Numbered from the stretch's first letter, positions 40,551 through 50,273 are shown. The stretch is 64,000 nucleotides of DNA from an uncultured Pontibacter sp. (GCF_947499215.1 NZ_CANMNI010000001.1:1116001-1180000); one strand, 5' to 3'. Made by a program: numbers and translations. The notes: generated by a model not told the origin, from the letters alone.

Positions 40551-40979
40551 ATGATTCAGGTTTTTCGTGCTGTAAACGAGCAGGATGTAAACACAGCCTT
40601 TCGCATACGTGAGCAGGTTTTTGTGCTGGAACAGCAGGTACCCCGCGACGCTGAGAATGATGTCTTTGAGTCAACGGCCAGTCACTATGTGGCTACCTGT
40701 GAGGGTGTGCCCTGCGGTGCAGCCCGCTGGCGCGTGACGGACCAAGGTATAAAGCTGGAGCGCTTCGCTGTGTTGCAGGACTACCGCAACCGAAACGTGG
40801 GTGCTGAATTGCTCAAGTTGGTGCTGGAAGACGTGCAGGCCAAGCATGCAGGCAGCAAGGTATACCTCAATGCGCAGCTACCAGCCGTTAATTTCTACAA
40901 GCGTCACGGTTTTGTTGCCGAGGGGGATATGTTTACGGAGTGCGACATACAGCACTTCAAAATGGTGTATAAGGGCTGA
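40551..40979 (+). CDS. GNAT family N-acetyltransferase
   Basis: The 142-residue acetyltransferase resembles ElaA/PhnO-like single-domain GNATs. The N-terminal FRIREQVFVLEQQVP is shared with the ElaA group, the strand LERFAVLQDYRNRNVGAELL holds the acetyl-CoA loop (R/QxxGxG/A form RNRNVGA), and NFYKRHGFVAEG closes the fold. The substrate is unknown. It lies in the phoH-GNAT-comEC unit and its stop codon shares one base with the comEC start. Confidence 0.9.
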   Translation: MIQVFRAVNEQDVNTAFRIREQVFVLEQQVPRDAENDVFESTASHYVATCEGVPCGAARWRVTDQGIKLERFAVLQDYRNRNVGAELLKLVLEDVQAKHAGSKVYLNAQLPAVNFYKRHGFVAEGDMFTECDIQHFKMVYKG

Positions 40980-43084
40980 TGAAGCGGTGGGCTCCCTACC
41001 CTTTTGTCCGCATTACCCTTAGCTTTATAGCAGGTATACTTCTATACCTGCACACAGGCAAGGAGTTCAGGTATAGCCTTGAACTCCTTGCCTTTTTTGT
41101 TGCCCTATACCTTGTGCTATACCTGTTTTCCCGCAGAGCCAAAACCGTGGAGGCCAACACTCTAACAGGTATAACCGGTCTCATGTGTTTCATGGCCGGC
41201 GGTATGTGGGCTACGGATATGCATACTGCTGCCAACCGATCTTTGCACCTTAGCAATTTGTCAGGTACGCCAGCATACTATGTGGGTGTGGTAAACGATT
41301 ATGTGGTGCAGAAACCCGGCTACCAGAACACCGTGCTACAAGTGGAGCAGGTGCAGGTAAACGGTCAGTGGCAGGTTGCGGAAGGCAAGGTGCAACTCTC
41401 CGTGCCCCATGATTCGAATCGTGAATACGAACTAGGCTACGGCGACAGGTTGCTGGTCAAAGGCGCGCCTTTACGTGTCGCTCCTACTGCCAATCCCAAG
41501 CAATTCGACTACCGCGCATTTCTGGCCAACAAACAGATTCATCACCGACACTTCCTGCAGGCGCACCACTTTCAAAAAGTTGGCTCCGATCCGAGTAACC
41601 CTGTGCTAGCCTTTAGCATATACCTGCGCCGTAACCTTGACGCTTTGCTGAAAGAATCCATTAACGAGCGGCGGGAATATGGCATTTCCTCTGCTTTGAT
41701 TTTGGGGGTGAAAGACGAGCTGGACAACTCCATTCGGGACGCGTACGCCCAGACCGGTACTATGCACGTGTTGGCCGTGTCGGGTCTGCACGTGGGGTTG
41801 ATCTATGGCGTGCTGGCCTTTTTGTTGGCTGGTTTCAAGCGGACCAACAGGCAGCGCATTGTGTATGCCGCCGTTATCTTGAGTGTGCTCTGGCTCTATG
41901 CCTTTATTACGGGCCTCTCCCCTTCTGTGCTGCGGGCGGCTTTCATGTTCAGCCTTGTAACCATTGCGCTGGCCTCCCGTCGACAGCATAACATTTATAA
42001 CACACTGGCCATTGCCGCTTTCGGCTTGCTGCTCTATAACCCTTATTACCTGCTGGAAGTCGGTTTTCAGCTTTCCTTTCTGGCCTTGCTGGGTATTGTG
42101 TATCTGCAGCCGCGCTTCTACAATTTGATGGTTTTTGATAACCGGATACTGGACAGAGGCTGGGCACTTTTCACGGCATCGCTAGCGGCACAGTTGGCCA
42201 CTTTTCCGTTAGGGCTTTACTACTTTCATCAATTTCCGGTATACTTTTGGCTGGCAAACCTGCTGGTGGTTCCTGCCGCCATGGGCGTGTTGTATTCCGG
42301 AGTTGCCGCGCTCCTCTTTTCATGGGTACCGCTGTTGGGCTGGCTCCTGTTCAAGCTGCACTTCGGCCTGACGTGGGGAATGAATGAGTTTAATCTTTTG
42401 GTCAACCGATTGCCTCAAGCTGTGATTAACGGCATTGACATTAGCACCACGCAAACTTGGCTGCTCTATACCCTGCTGCTGTTGTTTATTCTGTTCTTTG
42501 CCTTCAAGCAGCTCCGCTATTTTGCGCTGGCAACAGGAGTAGTCGCTATTTTGGCGGTTCAGGAAATGTTCGAAATTAAAGAACGGCAAAACCAGCGGAG
42601 TCTGGTGGTTTACAGCATGCGCAACGCCACGGCTTTCAGTTTCCTGCAGGGGCAACAGGCTACGGTAATGAGCAACGCTGCGCTCACACCAGAGAACTAT
42701 ACCTTCAACATACAGCCTTACCTCTGGCACAAAGGGGTACAGCAAGCGGCGCAACATACCTTTGTTAGTGCACCATCTGAAGGTATAAGCCATGCACTAC
42801 TGCCCGATAGCAACAGTTTATATGTTTGGCAGGGAAAGCGCGTCTTGGTGGTTTCTAAGCCTATCAAGCTACAGCCTATGCAGAACTTTGAAGTAGACTA
42901 TTTGCTGCTCACGCAGAATGTCCGGGTGAAACCGGAGGAGCTAAAACCTTTCCGGTTCAAGCAGCTAATTCTTGATGCTTCCAACGCACCGTGGTACCTA
43001 CAGCGGTTAAGGCCACAATTGGTTGAGGCAGATATAGCGTTTTATGATGTGACGGAAAGAGGAGCGTTGGTGGTAGAGTTGTAG
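40979..43084 (+). CDS. comEC: ComEC/Rec2 family DNA-uptake channel protein
   Basis: ComEC forms the inner-membrane channel for single-stranded DNA during natural transformation. The 701-residue protein has N-terminal helices and an OB-like DUF4131 region (about residues 25-190), then the Competence domain (about 220-490) with its signature GTMHVLAVSGLHVGLIYGVL near residue 260 and FLALLGIVYLQPRF near 365. The C-terminal 170 residues occupy the place of the metallo-beta-lactamase-like domain, but no HxHxDH is visible, so that domain is degenerate or replaced, as is common in Bacteroidota. The first 200 bases hold six AGGTATA/TATACCT motifs. Confidence 0.9.
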   Translation: MKRWAPYPFVRITLSFIAGILLYLHTGKEFRYSLELLAFFVALYLVLYLFSRRAKTVEANTLTGITGLMCFMAGGMWATDMHTAANRSLHLSNLSGTPAYYVGVVNDYVVQKPGYQNTVLQVEQVQVNGQWQVAEGKVQLSVPHDSNREYELGYGDRLLVKGAPLRVAPTANPKQFDYRAFLANKQIHHRHFLQAHHFQKVGSDPSNPVLAFSIYLRRNLDALLKESINERREYGISSALILGVKDELDNSIRDAYAQTGTMHVLAVSGLHVGLIYGVLAFLLAGFKRTNRQRIVYAAVILSVLWLYAFITGLSPSVLRAAFMFSLVTIALASRRQHNIYNTLAIAAFGLLLYNPYYLLEVGFQLSFLALLGIVYLQPRFYNLMVFDNRILDRGWALFTASLAAQLATFPLGLYYFHQFPVYFWLANLLVVPAAMGVLYSGVAALLFSWVPLLGWLLFKLHFGLTWGMNEFNLLVNRLPQAVINGIDISTTQTWLLYTLLLLFILFFAFKQLRYFALATGVVAILAVQEMFEIKERQNQRSLVVYSMRNATAFSFLQGQQATVMSNAALTPENYTFNIQPYLWHKGVQQAAQHTFVSAPSEGISHALLPDSNSLYVWQGKRVLVVSKPIKLQPMQNFEVDYLLLTQNVRVKPEELKPFRFKQLILDASNAPWYLQRLRPQLVEADIAFYDVTERGALVVEL
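41032..41173. repeat. densest cluster of the AGGTATA/TATACCT motif
   Basis: Six copies lie at 41032, 41043, 41069, 41106, 41118 and 41167, in both orientations and different reading frames of comEC. This is the tightest cluster in the window of a word that is strongly over-represented throughout. Confidence 0.7.
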
Positions 43085-43090
43085 GCAAAC

Positions 43091-43126
43091 AAAAAGCGCC
43101 GCCTCAGACGGGCAGCGCTCTTTAGT
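43091..43126. terminator. intrinsic terminator between convergent genes
   Basis: AGCGCTGCC pairs with GGCGGCGCT (one G-T pair), read best on the minus strand where it ends in TTTTTG. It lies 22 bp after the amidohydrolase stop and just after comEC. Confidence 0.7.
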
Positions 43127-43148
43127 TTAAGGTGAGTAAGTAAAGATC

Positions 43149-44483
43149 TTAGTTCTGGGCTTTCGGGCCCTCCGTTTGCTTCGGCTGTTCCGCCTCGTAT
43201 TTTCCGTTGAACTTCTGGTACAGGTACTTCTGCTTGTCATTCAGGTCGATCTTTCGACCGGCGATGAAAGCGTGTGTCACGTTGTTGGTGCGCATATCCA
43301 GCAAGTCGCCGGCAGACACCACAATGGTCGCGTCTTTGCCCACTTCAACAGAACCAACCTGCTGGTCTATACCTAGAATCTTGGCGGTGTTCAGCGTGAT
43401 CGCAGCCAGCGCCTGCTCTTTGTCCAGTCCGTGCGCCACAGCCGTACCAGCTATGAAAGGCAGGTTGCGGATACCGTGCGTGCTCAGGTCATAGTCCAGT
43501 GCAAAAGGTATACCCGCCTGCTGCAACAGATAAGGTGTTTTGTAAGGCATATCCACATCCTCGTCCGAACGGGAAGGCAAGGCATGCACGCCCGAGTAGA
43601 TCACAGCAATGTTGTTCGCCTTCAGGAAGTCGGCCACGGCCATCGCGTCGCGGGCGCCAACTACTACGATATCCTTCACCCCGTGCTGCTTCACGAAGTT
43701 CACGCTTTCGATGATCTCCTTACCGTAATTGGCATGGATGAATAGTTTACGCGATCCGTCAAACAGCCCTGTAAGGGACGACAGCTTCAGGTTCTCTTTT
43801 TCGTTCTTGGCTTGCTTGTATACAGAAGCGTCGCGAAGCAACTGGCCTAGATCGGCGATTGCCTGCTCACGCTGCTGCCCCATGTTCGCCATGCGCGGAT
43901 TGGGCTCGCCCCCTGTGTTGATGATCATGTTCGGCCAGTTCAGGTGTATACCTCCGTCAGCTTTCACAATCGCGTCTTCCCAGTTCCAAGCGTCTAAGTG
44001 CACCACCGACGACGAACCGGAAATGGTGCCACCCACCGGTGTTACTTGTGTCAGCAACACACCGTTGGCACGGATGGTCGGCACGATGTCAGAATCCGTA
44101 TTATAGGCCACTACGGCTCGCACGTTCGGGTTAAACTGCCCTACTTCGCGCATGTCCAAAGTAGCACGCACACTCTCGATCTCGTTCAGACCCAGCTGTG
44201 AGTTCGGCTGAATCAGGCCCGGATAAATGTGCTGTCCGGCCACGTCTATCACCTCATGTCCGTTGCGGTTAGCGCCGCTCAAAGGGCCAGCATACGTGAT
44301 CTTGCCATTTTCAAAACCAACGGCGGCATTCTCTACCACCTTGCCGTTACCTACGTGCAGGGTAGCGCCCGTCAGCAATACAGGTTTACTTTGCTTCGCA
44401 GCCGGCACCGGCACCTGCGCAATGGCAGGCACGCTCAGCAGAAGCGCCACGAAAGCCGAAATATATCTTTTGTGAATTTTCAT
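43149..44483 (-). CDS. exported amidohydrolase-like protein lacking the first metal motif
   Basis: The 444-residue protein has a signal peptide (MKIHKRYISAFVALLLSVPAIAQ) and the amidohydrolase superfamily layout: an N-terminal beta-sandwich (LTGATLHVGNGKVVENAAV...), a TIM-barrel part and a closing VGSVEVGKDATIVVSAGDLLDMRTNNV segment. At the place of the HxH metal motif after HIYPGLI the sequence is QPNSQLGL, so the metal ligands are missing and catalysis is doubtful. It is second in an operon with the larger amidohydrolase, 24 bp downstream of its stop, suggesting that the two form a complex (inference). The tail is Glu/Gln/Lys-rich. Confidence 0.85.
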   Translation of the reverse strand: MKIHKRYISAFVALLLSVPAIAQVPVPAAKQSKPVLLTGATLHVGNGKVVENAAVGFENGKITYAGPLSGANRNGHEVIDVAGQHIYPGLIQPNSQLGLNEIESVRATLDMREVGQFNPNVRAVVAYNTDSDIVPTIRANGVLLTQVTPVGGTISGSSSVVHLDAWNWEDAIVKADGGIHLNWPNMIINTGGEPNPRMANMGQQREQAIADLGQLLRDASVYKQAKNEKENLKLSSLTGLFDGSRKLFIHANYGKEIIESVNFVKQHGVKDIVVVGARDAMAVADFLKANNIAVIYSGVHALPSRSDEDVDMPYKTPYLLQQAGIPFALDYDLSTHGIRNLPFIAGTAVAHGLDKEQALAAITLNTAKILGIDQQVGSVEVGKDATIVVSAGDLLDMRTNNVTHAFIAGRKIDLNDKQKYLYQKFNGKYEAEQPKQTEGPKAQN

Positions 44484-44507
44484 CTTCTCGATTGTTAGAT
44501 TGCCAAA

Positions 44508-47500
44508 TTAATACGCCATATAATCTTCTTCCTCGTGATGCTCCACATCCTCGCAGTGTACCACAGACGCGCGGCCCCTTGGAGGAGCCTGTGTTCTGGC
44601 GCCGGAAGTTTTGGCCTGCAGCATTTTCTGGATCAGGCGCATGCGCTCTTTCTCCAAGTCTGCACGCATTTGCGTGTCACGCTCCAAGTCGTAGTAAGCG
44701 ATGCCATCCACAAAGGTCTTCTCAGCACGAGCATAAATCGACAGCGGGTGATTGTTCCAAAGCACCACATCGGCATCTTTGCCCACTTTAATGCTGCCCG
44801 TGCGATTGTCGAGGTGCAGGAGTTTGGCTGGGTTCAGGGTCACCATTTTCAGGGCGTCCTCTTCGCTCACACCGGCGTACTTCACACTCTTGGCAGCTTC
44901 TTGGTTCAAGCGGCGGGCCATCTCGGCGTCATCGGAGTTGATAGCAGTCGTCACACCCAGCTTGTGCATGATGCCGGCGTTCTGCGGGATGGCGTCTTTC
45001 ACCTCCATTTTGTAAGCCCACCAGTCAGCGAAGGTAGAACCGCCGGCTCCGTGGTCGCGCATTTTGTCGGCTACTTTATACCCTTCCAGTATGTGCGTAA
45101 AGGTGTTCACCTTAAAGCCCATCTGGTCGGCCACCTTGATCATCATGTTGATCTCAGACTGCACGTAAGAGTGGCAGGTGATGTGGCGCTTGCCATTCAG
45201 GATCTCCACCAGTGTCTCTAGCTCGATGTCGCGGCGCGGCTCGCCAGCAGCGGCTTTCTGCTTCTTCGACATTTTGTTGTAGTTCTTCCAAGCCTGCTCG
45301 TATTCTTTCGCACGCTGGAAAGCGTCTACGTATACTTGCTCCACGCCCATACGGGTCTGCGGGAAGCGCACGTTATGCGAAGGCGCACGGTTGGAGTGCT
45401 TCACGTTCTCACCCAAAGCGAATTTGATAAACTCATCGGCATTCTCCACCAACAGCTCGTCTGGGCTCTTACCCCAGCGCAATTTGATGATGGCAGACTG
45501 ACCACCAATCGGGTTGGCAGAACCGTGCAGCAACTGCGAAGTTGTCACGCCACCAGCCAGCTGACGGTAGATGTTCGGATCTTCGTGGTCTACCACATCC
45601 TTCATGCGCACTTCAGCGGTCACGGCCTGTGTACCTTCGTTCACGCCATTCAGGGCGATGTGCGAGTGCTCATCGATAATACCCGGTGTCACGTGCTTGC
45701 CAGTGCCGTCTACAATGCGGGCACCTGACTCGCTGAGGTTCTTGCCAACTTTTGCGATCTTGCCGTTTTTCAACAGCACATCGGTGTTCTCCAGTATACC
45801 GTCTTTCTCGTTGGTCCAGACAGTTGCGTTCTTGATCAGCACCACTTCCTGCTTTGGCAGTTCAACCTGACCGAAGGCTTTGAACGGATACACCATGTTG
45901 CCAAGAGCTATAGCCTGCTTCTCTTTTGCAGCATCTTTCTTAGCCTTCTCAGTCATGGCTTCAGAGAACTTGGCGTTCCACTTCACCGGTGTTGCATCCG
46001 GCAACTGCCCTTCGCCCTGCAAGGTTTTATCAGCGTACCAGCCGCTCAAACGGATGGCTTCTTTGCTCTTCTTGTCTTTGTTGAAAGAGAGCGTTACCAA
46101 GTTGCCGTTGAAGGTAATTTTGCCTGTCACAGTATCCTGACCGATCACTTTCAGTTCTGGTTTCTCAGGAGTACCAGCAATCTGAAGTCTACGCTCTGGC
46201 TGCTGACCGATCTTCAAGGTATAGACGCCACGATAATCGGCTGGTACTTCAGTGATCTTGTATTGATTGCCCTGCACCCAGTTCTCCAGAATCACATTGT
46301 CCTCAGCGAACAGGTTGCCGCTTGTGATAATGAAGTTGGCCAGTTTGCCTTTGTCAAGGCTGCCCACGTGCTTGTCGGCTTTCAAAAGCTGGGCCGGAGT
46401 GGTAGTGAGGGCTTTCAGGGCCTCCTCTTCTGACAAGCCATATTCGATGGCTTTGCGCAGGTTTGGCAGGAAGTCTTTTTTATCTTTCAGGTCAGCTGTG
46501 GTGAAGACGAACGGTATACCTGCCTTCTGCAGCATGGCCGGGTTGGCCGGGGCCATTTCCCAGTGCTTCATGGCGTCAAGTGGCACACGACGGGCGTCGT
46601 AGGTATCCTCCACGTTGTAAGCCTCCGGGAAATTCAACGGCACGATGATCGGAGCCTTAGTCGCTTTGATCTCTTTGATCATTTGGTACTCGTCGCCGCC
46701 ACCTTTGATGATGTACTGCTTCTTGAACTCGTCGCCCACCTTGTCGGCGCGCAGCACGTTCAGTTTGCTGTTGGCTTCAAAAATCTGCGGAAAGCTGTTG
46801 GCGTTAGTGAATGCGGCCAGCGAGATATTCTGCTCACGACCCGGGTTCATGTTGTTCCACTGCGCGTCGAGGTACGTCTGGCGCAACAGGGCGATAGAAC
46901 CCATCAGTGAGTTCGGGTAGTCTTGTGGCGAAGATCCTTTTTCGAACGAAAGCGCACTTGCTGCTTTGTCGAGCAAGATCACTTCGTTTTCGCGCTTGTC
47001 AGCCAGTGTTACCAGCGTGGCTGTACCGCGGGCAATGCCGTCGCGGTGCACGGCCAGTACCGTACCAAAGCCCAGCTTCCGCATTTCCTCTGCCTGCTTT
47101 TTATCCACTTTGAACAGTTCCACAGCATTGGTTTCCGGACGAATCGCTTGGTTCCAGTTATAGGCGCCCTGCTTGGTTGACTCCTCCTGCGGTGGTGAGG
47201 TCCAGCTGCGTCGCTCTGCCTTCACCTCTGGTAGACCATAGCTGGTGTACATATCCACCAGACCCGGGTAGATGTGTTTGCCCTTAGTGTCGACCACTAC
47301 GGCTCCAGCGGGTATTTGTACTTTTGTGCCCACGGCTTCTACTTTTCCGTTGCGGATCAGAAGGGTGGCATTCTCAATTTTAGTTTTATAGTCGGTGTGG
47401 ATGGTGGCGTTGGTGAGTGCTACCAGTCCGGTGCGCTCGTCGTACACGCCATTGCGCGGAAAGGTCTCCTGCGCCATCGCACTGCCTGCTGCTCCCAATG

Positions 47501-47534
47501 CAAGGCAGGCTGCAATGGTTAAGATTTTTCTCAT
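44508..47534 (-). CDS. exported double amidohydrolase (pseudo-domain fused to intact domain)
   Basis: The 1008-residue protein has a signal peptide (ending AMAQ) and two amidohydrolase modules. The first (about 30-430) has the family frame, but DMYTSYG replaces the HxH motif after HIYPGLV. A middle beta-rich domain (about 435-550) follows. The second module (about 560-960) is intact: TPGIIDEHSHIAL near residue 620 (HxH), ITCHSYVQSEI, FTHILEGYK and INSDDAE supply the metal ligands. Related proteins act on cyclic imides, dipeptides or imidazolone-type substrates; the substrate here is unknown. The C-terminus carries an odd acidic His/Glu tail (EDVEHHEEEDYMAY). Confidence 0.87.
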   Translation of the reverse strand: MRKILTIAACLALGAAGSAMAQETFPRNGVYDERTGLVALTNATIHTDYKTKIENATLLIRNGKVEAVGTKVQIPAGAVVVDTKGKHIYPGLVDMYTSYGLPEVKAERRSWTSPPQEESTKQGAYNWNQAIRPETNAVELFKVDKKQAEEMRKLGFGTVLAVHRDGIARGTATLVTLADKRENEVILLDKAASALSFEKGSSPQDYPNSLMGSIALLRQTYLDAQWNNMNPGREQNISLAAFTNANSFPQIFEANSKLNVLRADKVGDEFKKQYIIKGGGDEYQMIKEIKATKAPIIVPLNFPEAYNVEDTYDARRVPLDAMKHWEMAPANPAMLQKAGIPFVFTTADLKDKKDFLPNLRKAIEYGLSEEEALKALTTTPAQLLKADKHVGSLDKGKLANFIITSGNLFAEDNVILENWVQGNQYKITEVPADYRGVYTLKIGQQPERRLQIAGTPEKPELKVIGQDTVTGKITFNGNLVTLSFNKDKKSKEAIRLSGWYADKTLQGEGQLPDATPVKWNAKFSEAMTEKAKKDAAKEKQAIALGNMVYPFKAFGQVELPKQEVVLIKNATVWTNEKDGILENTDVLLKNGKIAKVGKNLSESGARIVDGTGKHVTPGIIDEHSHIALNGVNEGTQAVTAEVRMKDVVDHEDPNIYRQLAGGVTTSQLLHGSANPIGGQSAIIKLRWGKSPDELLVENADEFIKFALGENVKHSNRAPSHNVRFPQTRMGVEQVYVDAFQRAKEYEQAWKNYNKMSKKQKAAAGEPRRDIELETLVEILNGKRHITCHSYVQSEINMMIKVADQMGFKVNTFTHILEGYKVADKMRDHGAGGSTFADWWAYKMEVKDAIPQNAGIMHKLGVTTAINSDDAEMARRLNQEAAKSVKYAGVSEEDALKMVTLNPAKLLHLDNRTGSIKVGKDADVVLWNNHPLSIYARAEKTFVDGIAYYDLERDTQMRADLEKERMRLIQKMLQAKTSGARTQAPPRGRASVVHCEDVEHHEEEDYMAY

Positions 47535-47770
47535 GTGTCAGATTAAGATGATAGACTAGATTGTGTTAAGGTTTGAACACACAATATAGCCATCTTCTTT
47601 CTAAAAATCCATGTCCAACGTGCTTAAAATATTCAGCCTCATTATAAAAAGGCCTTTTTGAATGTATAAACATCAATAAAACAAGACCGCTCCGAACCGG
47701 TTTAGACCCGAAAGAGTACTTTACGTATGTATTCCTGATATTTTGGACTCTTGTAGAAACACCTGTTTGC

Positions 47771-48904
47771 ATGCGCCTATACCTTTACTCCACTTTCTTG
47801 CTACTTTCCCTGATGGCTATAACCGCCACGCCACTTTGGGCACAGGAACAGACGTCAGAACAAAAAACCAGTACCCCGCCCGAGCCAGAAATGCGGAGCG
47901 TGAAAGGTCTTATACCTGCACCCGTTCTCTACTATACCCCCGACACCCGACTTGGCTTCGGCGCTTCGCTGCTCGGTTACTTCCGCCTCCGCAGCTACAC
48001 CGACACCACTTATACCCGCCTCTCATTGGCCCGGTTGGTAGTGGACTATACCTTGAACAAACAAACGGACCAGTGGCTTTACTGGAACATATTTACTAGG
48101 GAAGAGCGCCTGCTGCTACGCGGCGAATTGCGCCACCGCATTTACACTGACCGGTTTTACGGCATCGGCAACGACACCCCCAAAGGAGATCGCGAGATAT
48201 ACGATTACGATATGCTCAGCGCGAAAATAGCGGTGCTTAAAAACGTGGGATTCCGCAGCTTTCTGGGTCCGGACTTGCAGATCACGGAGTACTACGACGT
48301 GGAACTTGAGGAAGGCAGCCAATTGCTTTCAAAGCAGATACCCGGCTACCAGACCGGGCGCAACGTGGGACTTGGTGCTATATACCTGATCGACCACCGC
48401 AACAGCACCGCCTACCCCAGCAAAGGTTTTTACCTCGAAATCTCGGGCTACCACTTCGGCAAGACCTTCGGCAGCGACTTTCGGTATAACAACTTCAACC
48501 TAGAATTTAACCGCTACTACGGTTTGGGCAATGACCGCGTGCTGGCCACCAATACCATGCTTAAACTGAACGACGGTGAAGTGCCTGTGCAGCGACTGGC
48601 CACCGCAGGCGGCGACAAGATCCTACGCGGCTACGCCCGCAACCGCTTCCACGACGATAACTTTGTTGGCTCGCAGGTGGAGTACCGTTTTCCGCTGTTC
48701 TGGCGACTCGGCATGGTCGCTTTCGCAGGTATAGGCGACGTGTTCGATAAACCCTCCGACATCGGTTTCTCGACAATAAAATATTCTGTAGGAACCGGTT
48801 TGAGGTATGCGATCAGACCGGAACAGAAGCTGAACTCAAGATTGGATGTAGGCTATGGCCGGGAAGGGTTTAATGTGTATTTGATGATTGGGGAAGCCTT
48901 TTAA
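47771..48904 (+). CDS. BamA/TamA family outer-membrane barrel protein (copy 1)
   Basis: The 377-residue protein has a signal peptide (ending PLWAQ) and an Omp85-type barrel without visible POTRA domains. Characteristic segments are VLYYTPDTRLGFGASLLGYF near residue 52, ELRHRIYTDRFYGIGNDTP near 117, AYPSKGFYLEISGYHFG near 216 and the L6-loop-like KILRGYARNRFHDDNF near 280, ending MIGEAF. The RGYxxxRF motif is the conserved Omp85 loop. Function is unknown; candidates include lipid or protein insertion in the outer membrane. It is followed by a close paralog. Confidence 0.88.
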   Translation: MRLYLYSTFLLLSLMAITATPLWAQEQTSEQKTSTPPEPEMRSVKGLIPAPVLYYTPDTRLGFGASLLGYFRLRSYTDTTYTRLSLARLVVDYTLNKQTDQWLYWNIFTREERLLLRGELRHRIYTDRFYGIGNDTPKGDREIYDYDMLSAKIAVLKNVGFRSFLGPDLQITEYYDVELEEGSQLLSKQIPGYQTGRNVGLGAIYLIDHRNSTAYPSKGFYLEISGYHFGKTFGSDFRYNNFNLEFNRYYGLGNDRVLATNTMLKLNDGEVPVQRLATAGGDKILRGYARNRFHDDNFVGSQVEYRFPLFWRLGMVAFAGIGDVFDKPSDIGFSTIKYSVGTGLRYAIRPEQKLNSRLDVGYGREGFNVYLMIGEAF

Positions 48905-49039
48905 GGTTAAAAATATTTACGCTGTCAGCAGCACCAATCAATCCTTCTTTTTGCTACATTTCTAGTGGCAAAGTCCTGCTTTATACCTGTCATAACACAG
49001 AACCTGCCGACATACCTCACCTTATACCTGATCGGCTTT

Positions 49040-50188
49040 ATGAATCGTCATCTACTCATCAGTTGCGTACTGGGGCTTTGTCTGGTGCTGGGCACTTGGG
49101 GCAAGGTGCAAGCGCAGGAACAGCAGGCAAACGCCATACCGGATACCACACCTCCGAAAGCTGAAAAGACACGGGGGGTGATCCCAATCCCGGTGCTTTA
49201 CTATACCCCCGACACCCGACTCGGATTCGGGGCTGCCCTGTTAGGGTTCTTTAAACTGAGAAACAGCGCGGACGAAGGCTATACCCGCCTTTCAACCGTG
49301 CGTCTCATCGCAGATTATACCTTGCGCAAGCAAACCGACCAGCTCCTTGACTGGGCCATTTTCACCCGCGACGAGAAATTCCTGTTGCGCGGAGAGTTGC
49401 GCCATCGGGTATACACCGACCGCTTCTATGGCATCGGCAACGACACCCCACTGTCAGACGAAGAGATTTACGAATACGACTATGTGAGCGCCCGATTGGC
49501 CGCGCTTAAAAAAGTAGGAGCCAAAACATTCCTCGGACCGGATTTCCAAATTGCCAATTACTACAACACCAAGCTAAACCCCATCAACGAAGACCGCGAG
49601 AGCCAACTGCTCACGCAACAGATTCCGGGCTACCAAGGCGGCGTGAATAGCGGAGTCGGGCTAATATTCCTGCTCGACAGTCGCGACAATGTGGCTTTTG
49701 CCAGTAACGGCACCTACCTCGAAATGTCCGGTTATCGCTTTGGCAGCACCTTCGGAGGAGACTTTGGCTACAACAATTTCAACCTCGACTTCCGGAAGTA
49801 TTTCCAACTGAAGCCGAACCATGTTTTGGCGCATAACACGAGTTTCAACCTTAACAACGGCGACATACCTGTCATGCGCATGGCCATGGCCGGGGGTGAC
49901 CGCATTCTGAGAGGCTACGCCAAAAATCGTTTTCTGGAAGACAACTTTGCCGGCACGCAGTTGGAGTACCGTTTCCCGCTTTTCTGGCGCTTTGGCATGG
50001 CCGCTTTTGCAGGTATAGGCGATGTGTTTGACAAACCAAAAGACGTGAGTTTCTCTACTTTAAAATATTCAGTTGGCTCAGGCTTGAGGTATGCTCTGAA
50101 TCCGGAGCAAAAGCTGAACATCCGGGCGGATATAGGGTATGGACGTGAAGGCGTTAACTTTTATGTGATGATCGGGGAGGCTTTTTAG
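49040..50188 (+). CDS. BamA/TamA family outer-membrane barrel protein (copy 2)
   Basis: From ATG 49040 the 382-residue product has a signal peptide (MNRHLLISCVLGLCLVLGTW...VQAQ) and a barrel that is a tandem duplicate of the preceding gene. It shares VLYYTPDTRLGFGA, ELRHRVYTDRFYGIGNDTP and RILRGYAKNRFLEDNF, ending MIGEAF. The main differences are a longer loop near residue 180 (KLNPINEDRES) and the signal peptide. There are no POTRA domains. A longer frame from 48965 lacks a proper signal start and was rejected. No terminator is obvious between the copies. Confidence 0.87.
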   Translation: MNRHLLISCVLGLCLVLGTWGKVQAQEQQANAIPDTTPPKAEKTRGVIPIPVLYYTPDTRLGFGAALLGFFKLRNSADEGYTRLSTVRLIADYTLRKQTDQLLDWAIFTRDEKFLLRGELRHRVYTDRFYGIGNDTPLSDEEIYEYDYVSARLAALKKVGAKTFLGPDFQIANYYNTKLNPINEDRESQLLTQQIPGYQGGVNSGVGLIFLLDSRDNVAFASNGTYLEMSGYRFGSTFGGDFGYNNFNLDFRKYFQLKPNHVLAHNTSFNLNNGDIPVMRMAMAGGDRILRGYAKNRFLEDNFAGTQLEYRFPLFWRFGMAAFAGIGDVFDKPKDVSFSTLKYSVGSGLRYALNPEQKLNIRADIGYGREGVNFYVMIGEAF

Positions 50189-50273
50189 TCGAGCTAGACC
50201 TACTGTAAGGCCTTACAATTTCGTTATTTGGCATAATGCGACAAAAGTCACATACCTAAAACACAAAGAAGCG

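Noticed and set aside
44508-47534. Possibility that the 1008-residue amidohydrolase is two genes fused by a sequencing error
   Set aside because: The frame is continuous, the linker domain is complete, and only the first module has a signal peptide; a natural fusion is the simpler reading.
50205-50216. 12-bp palindrome GTAAGGCCTTAC after the second BamA-like gene
   Set aside because: Too short to be a terminator, no T tail; likely chance.
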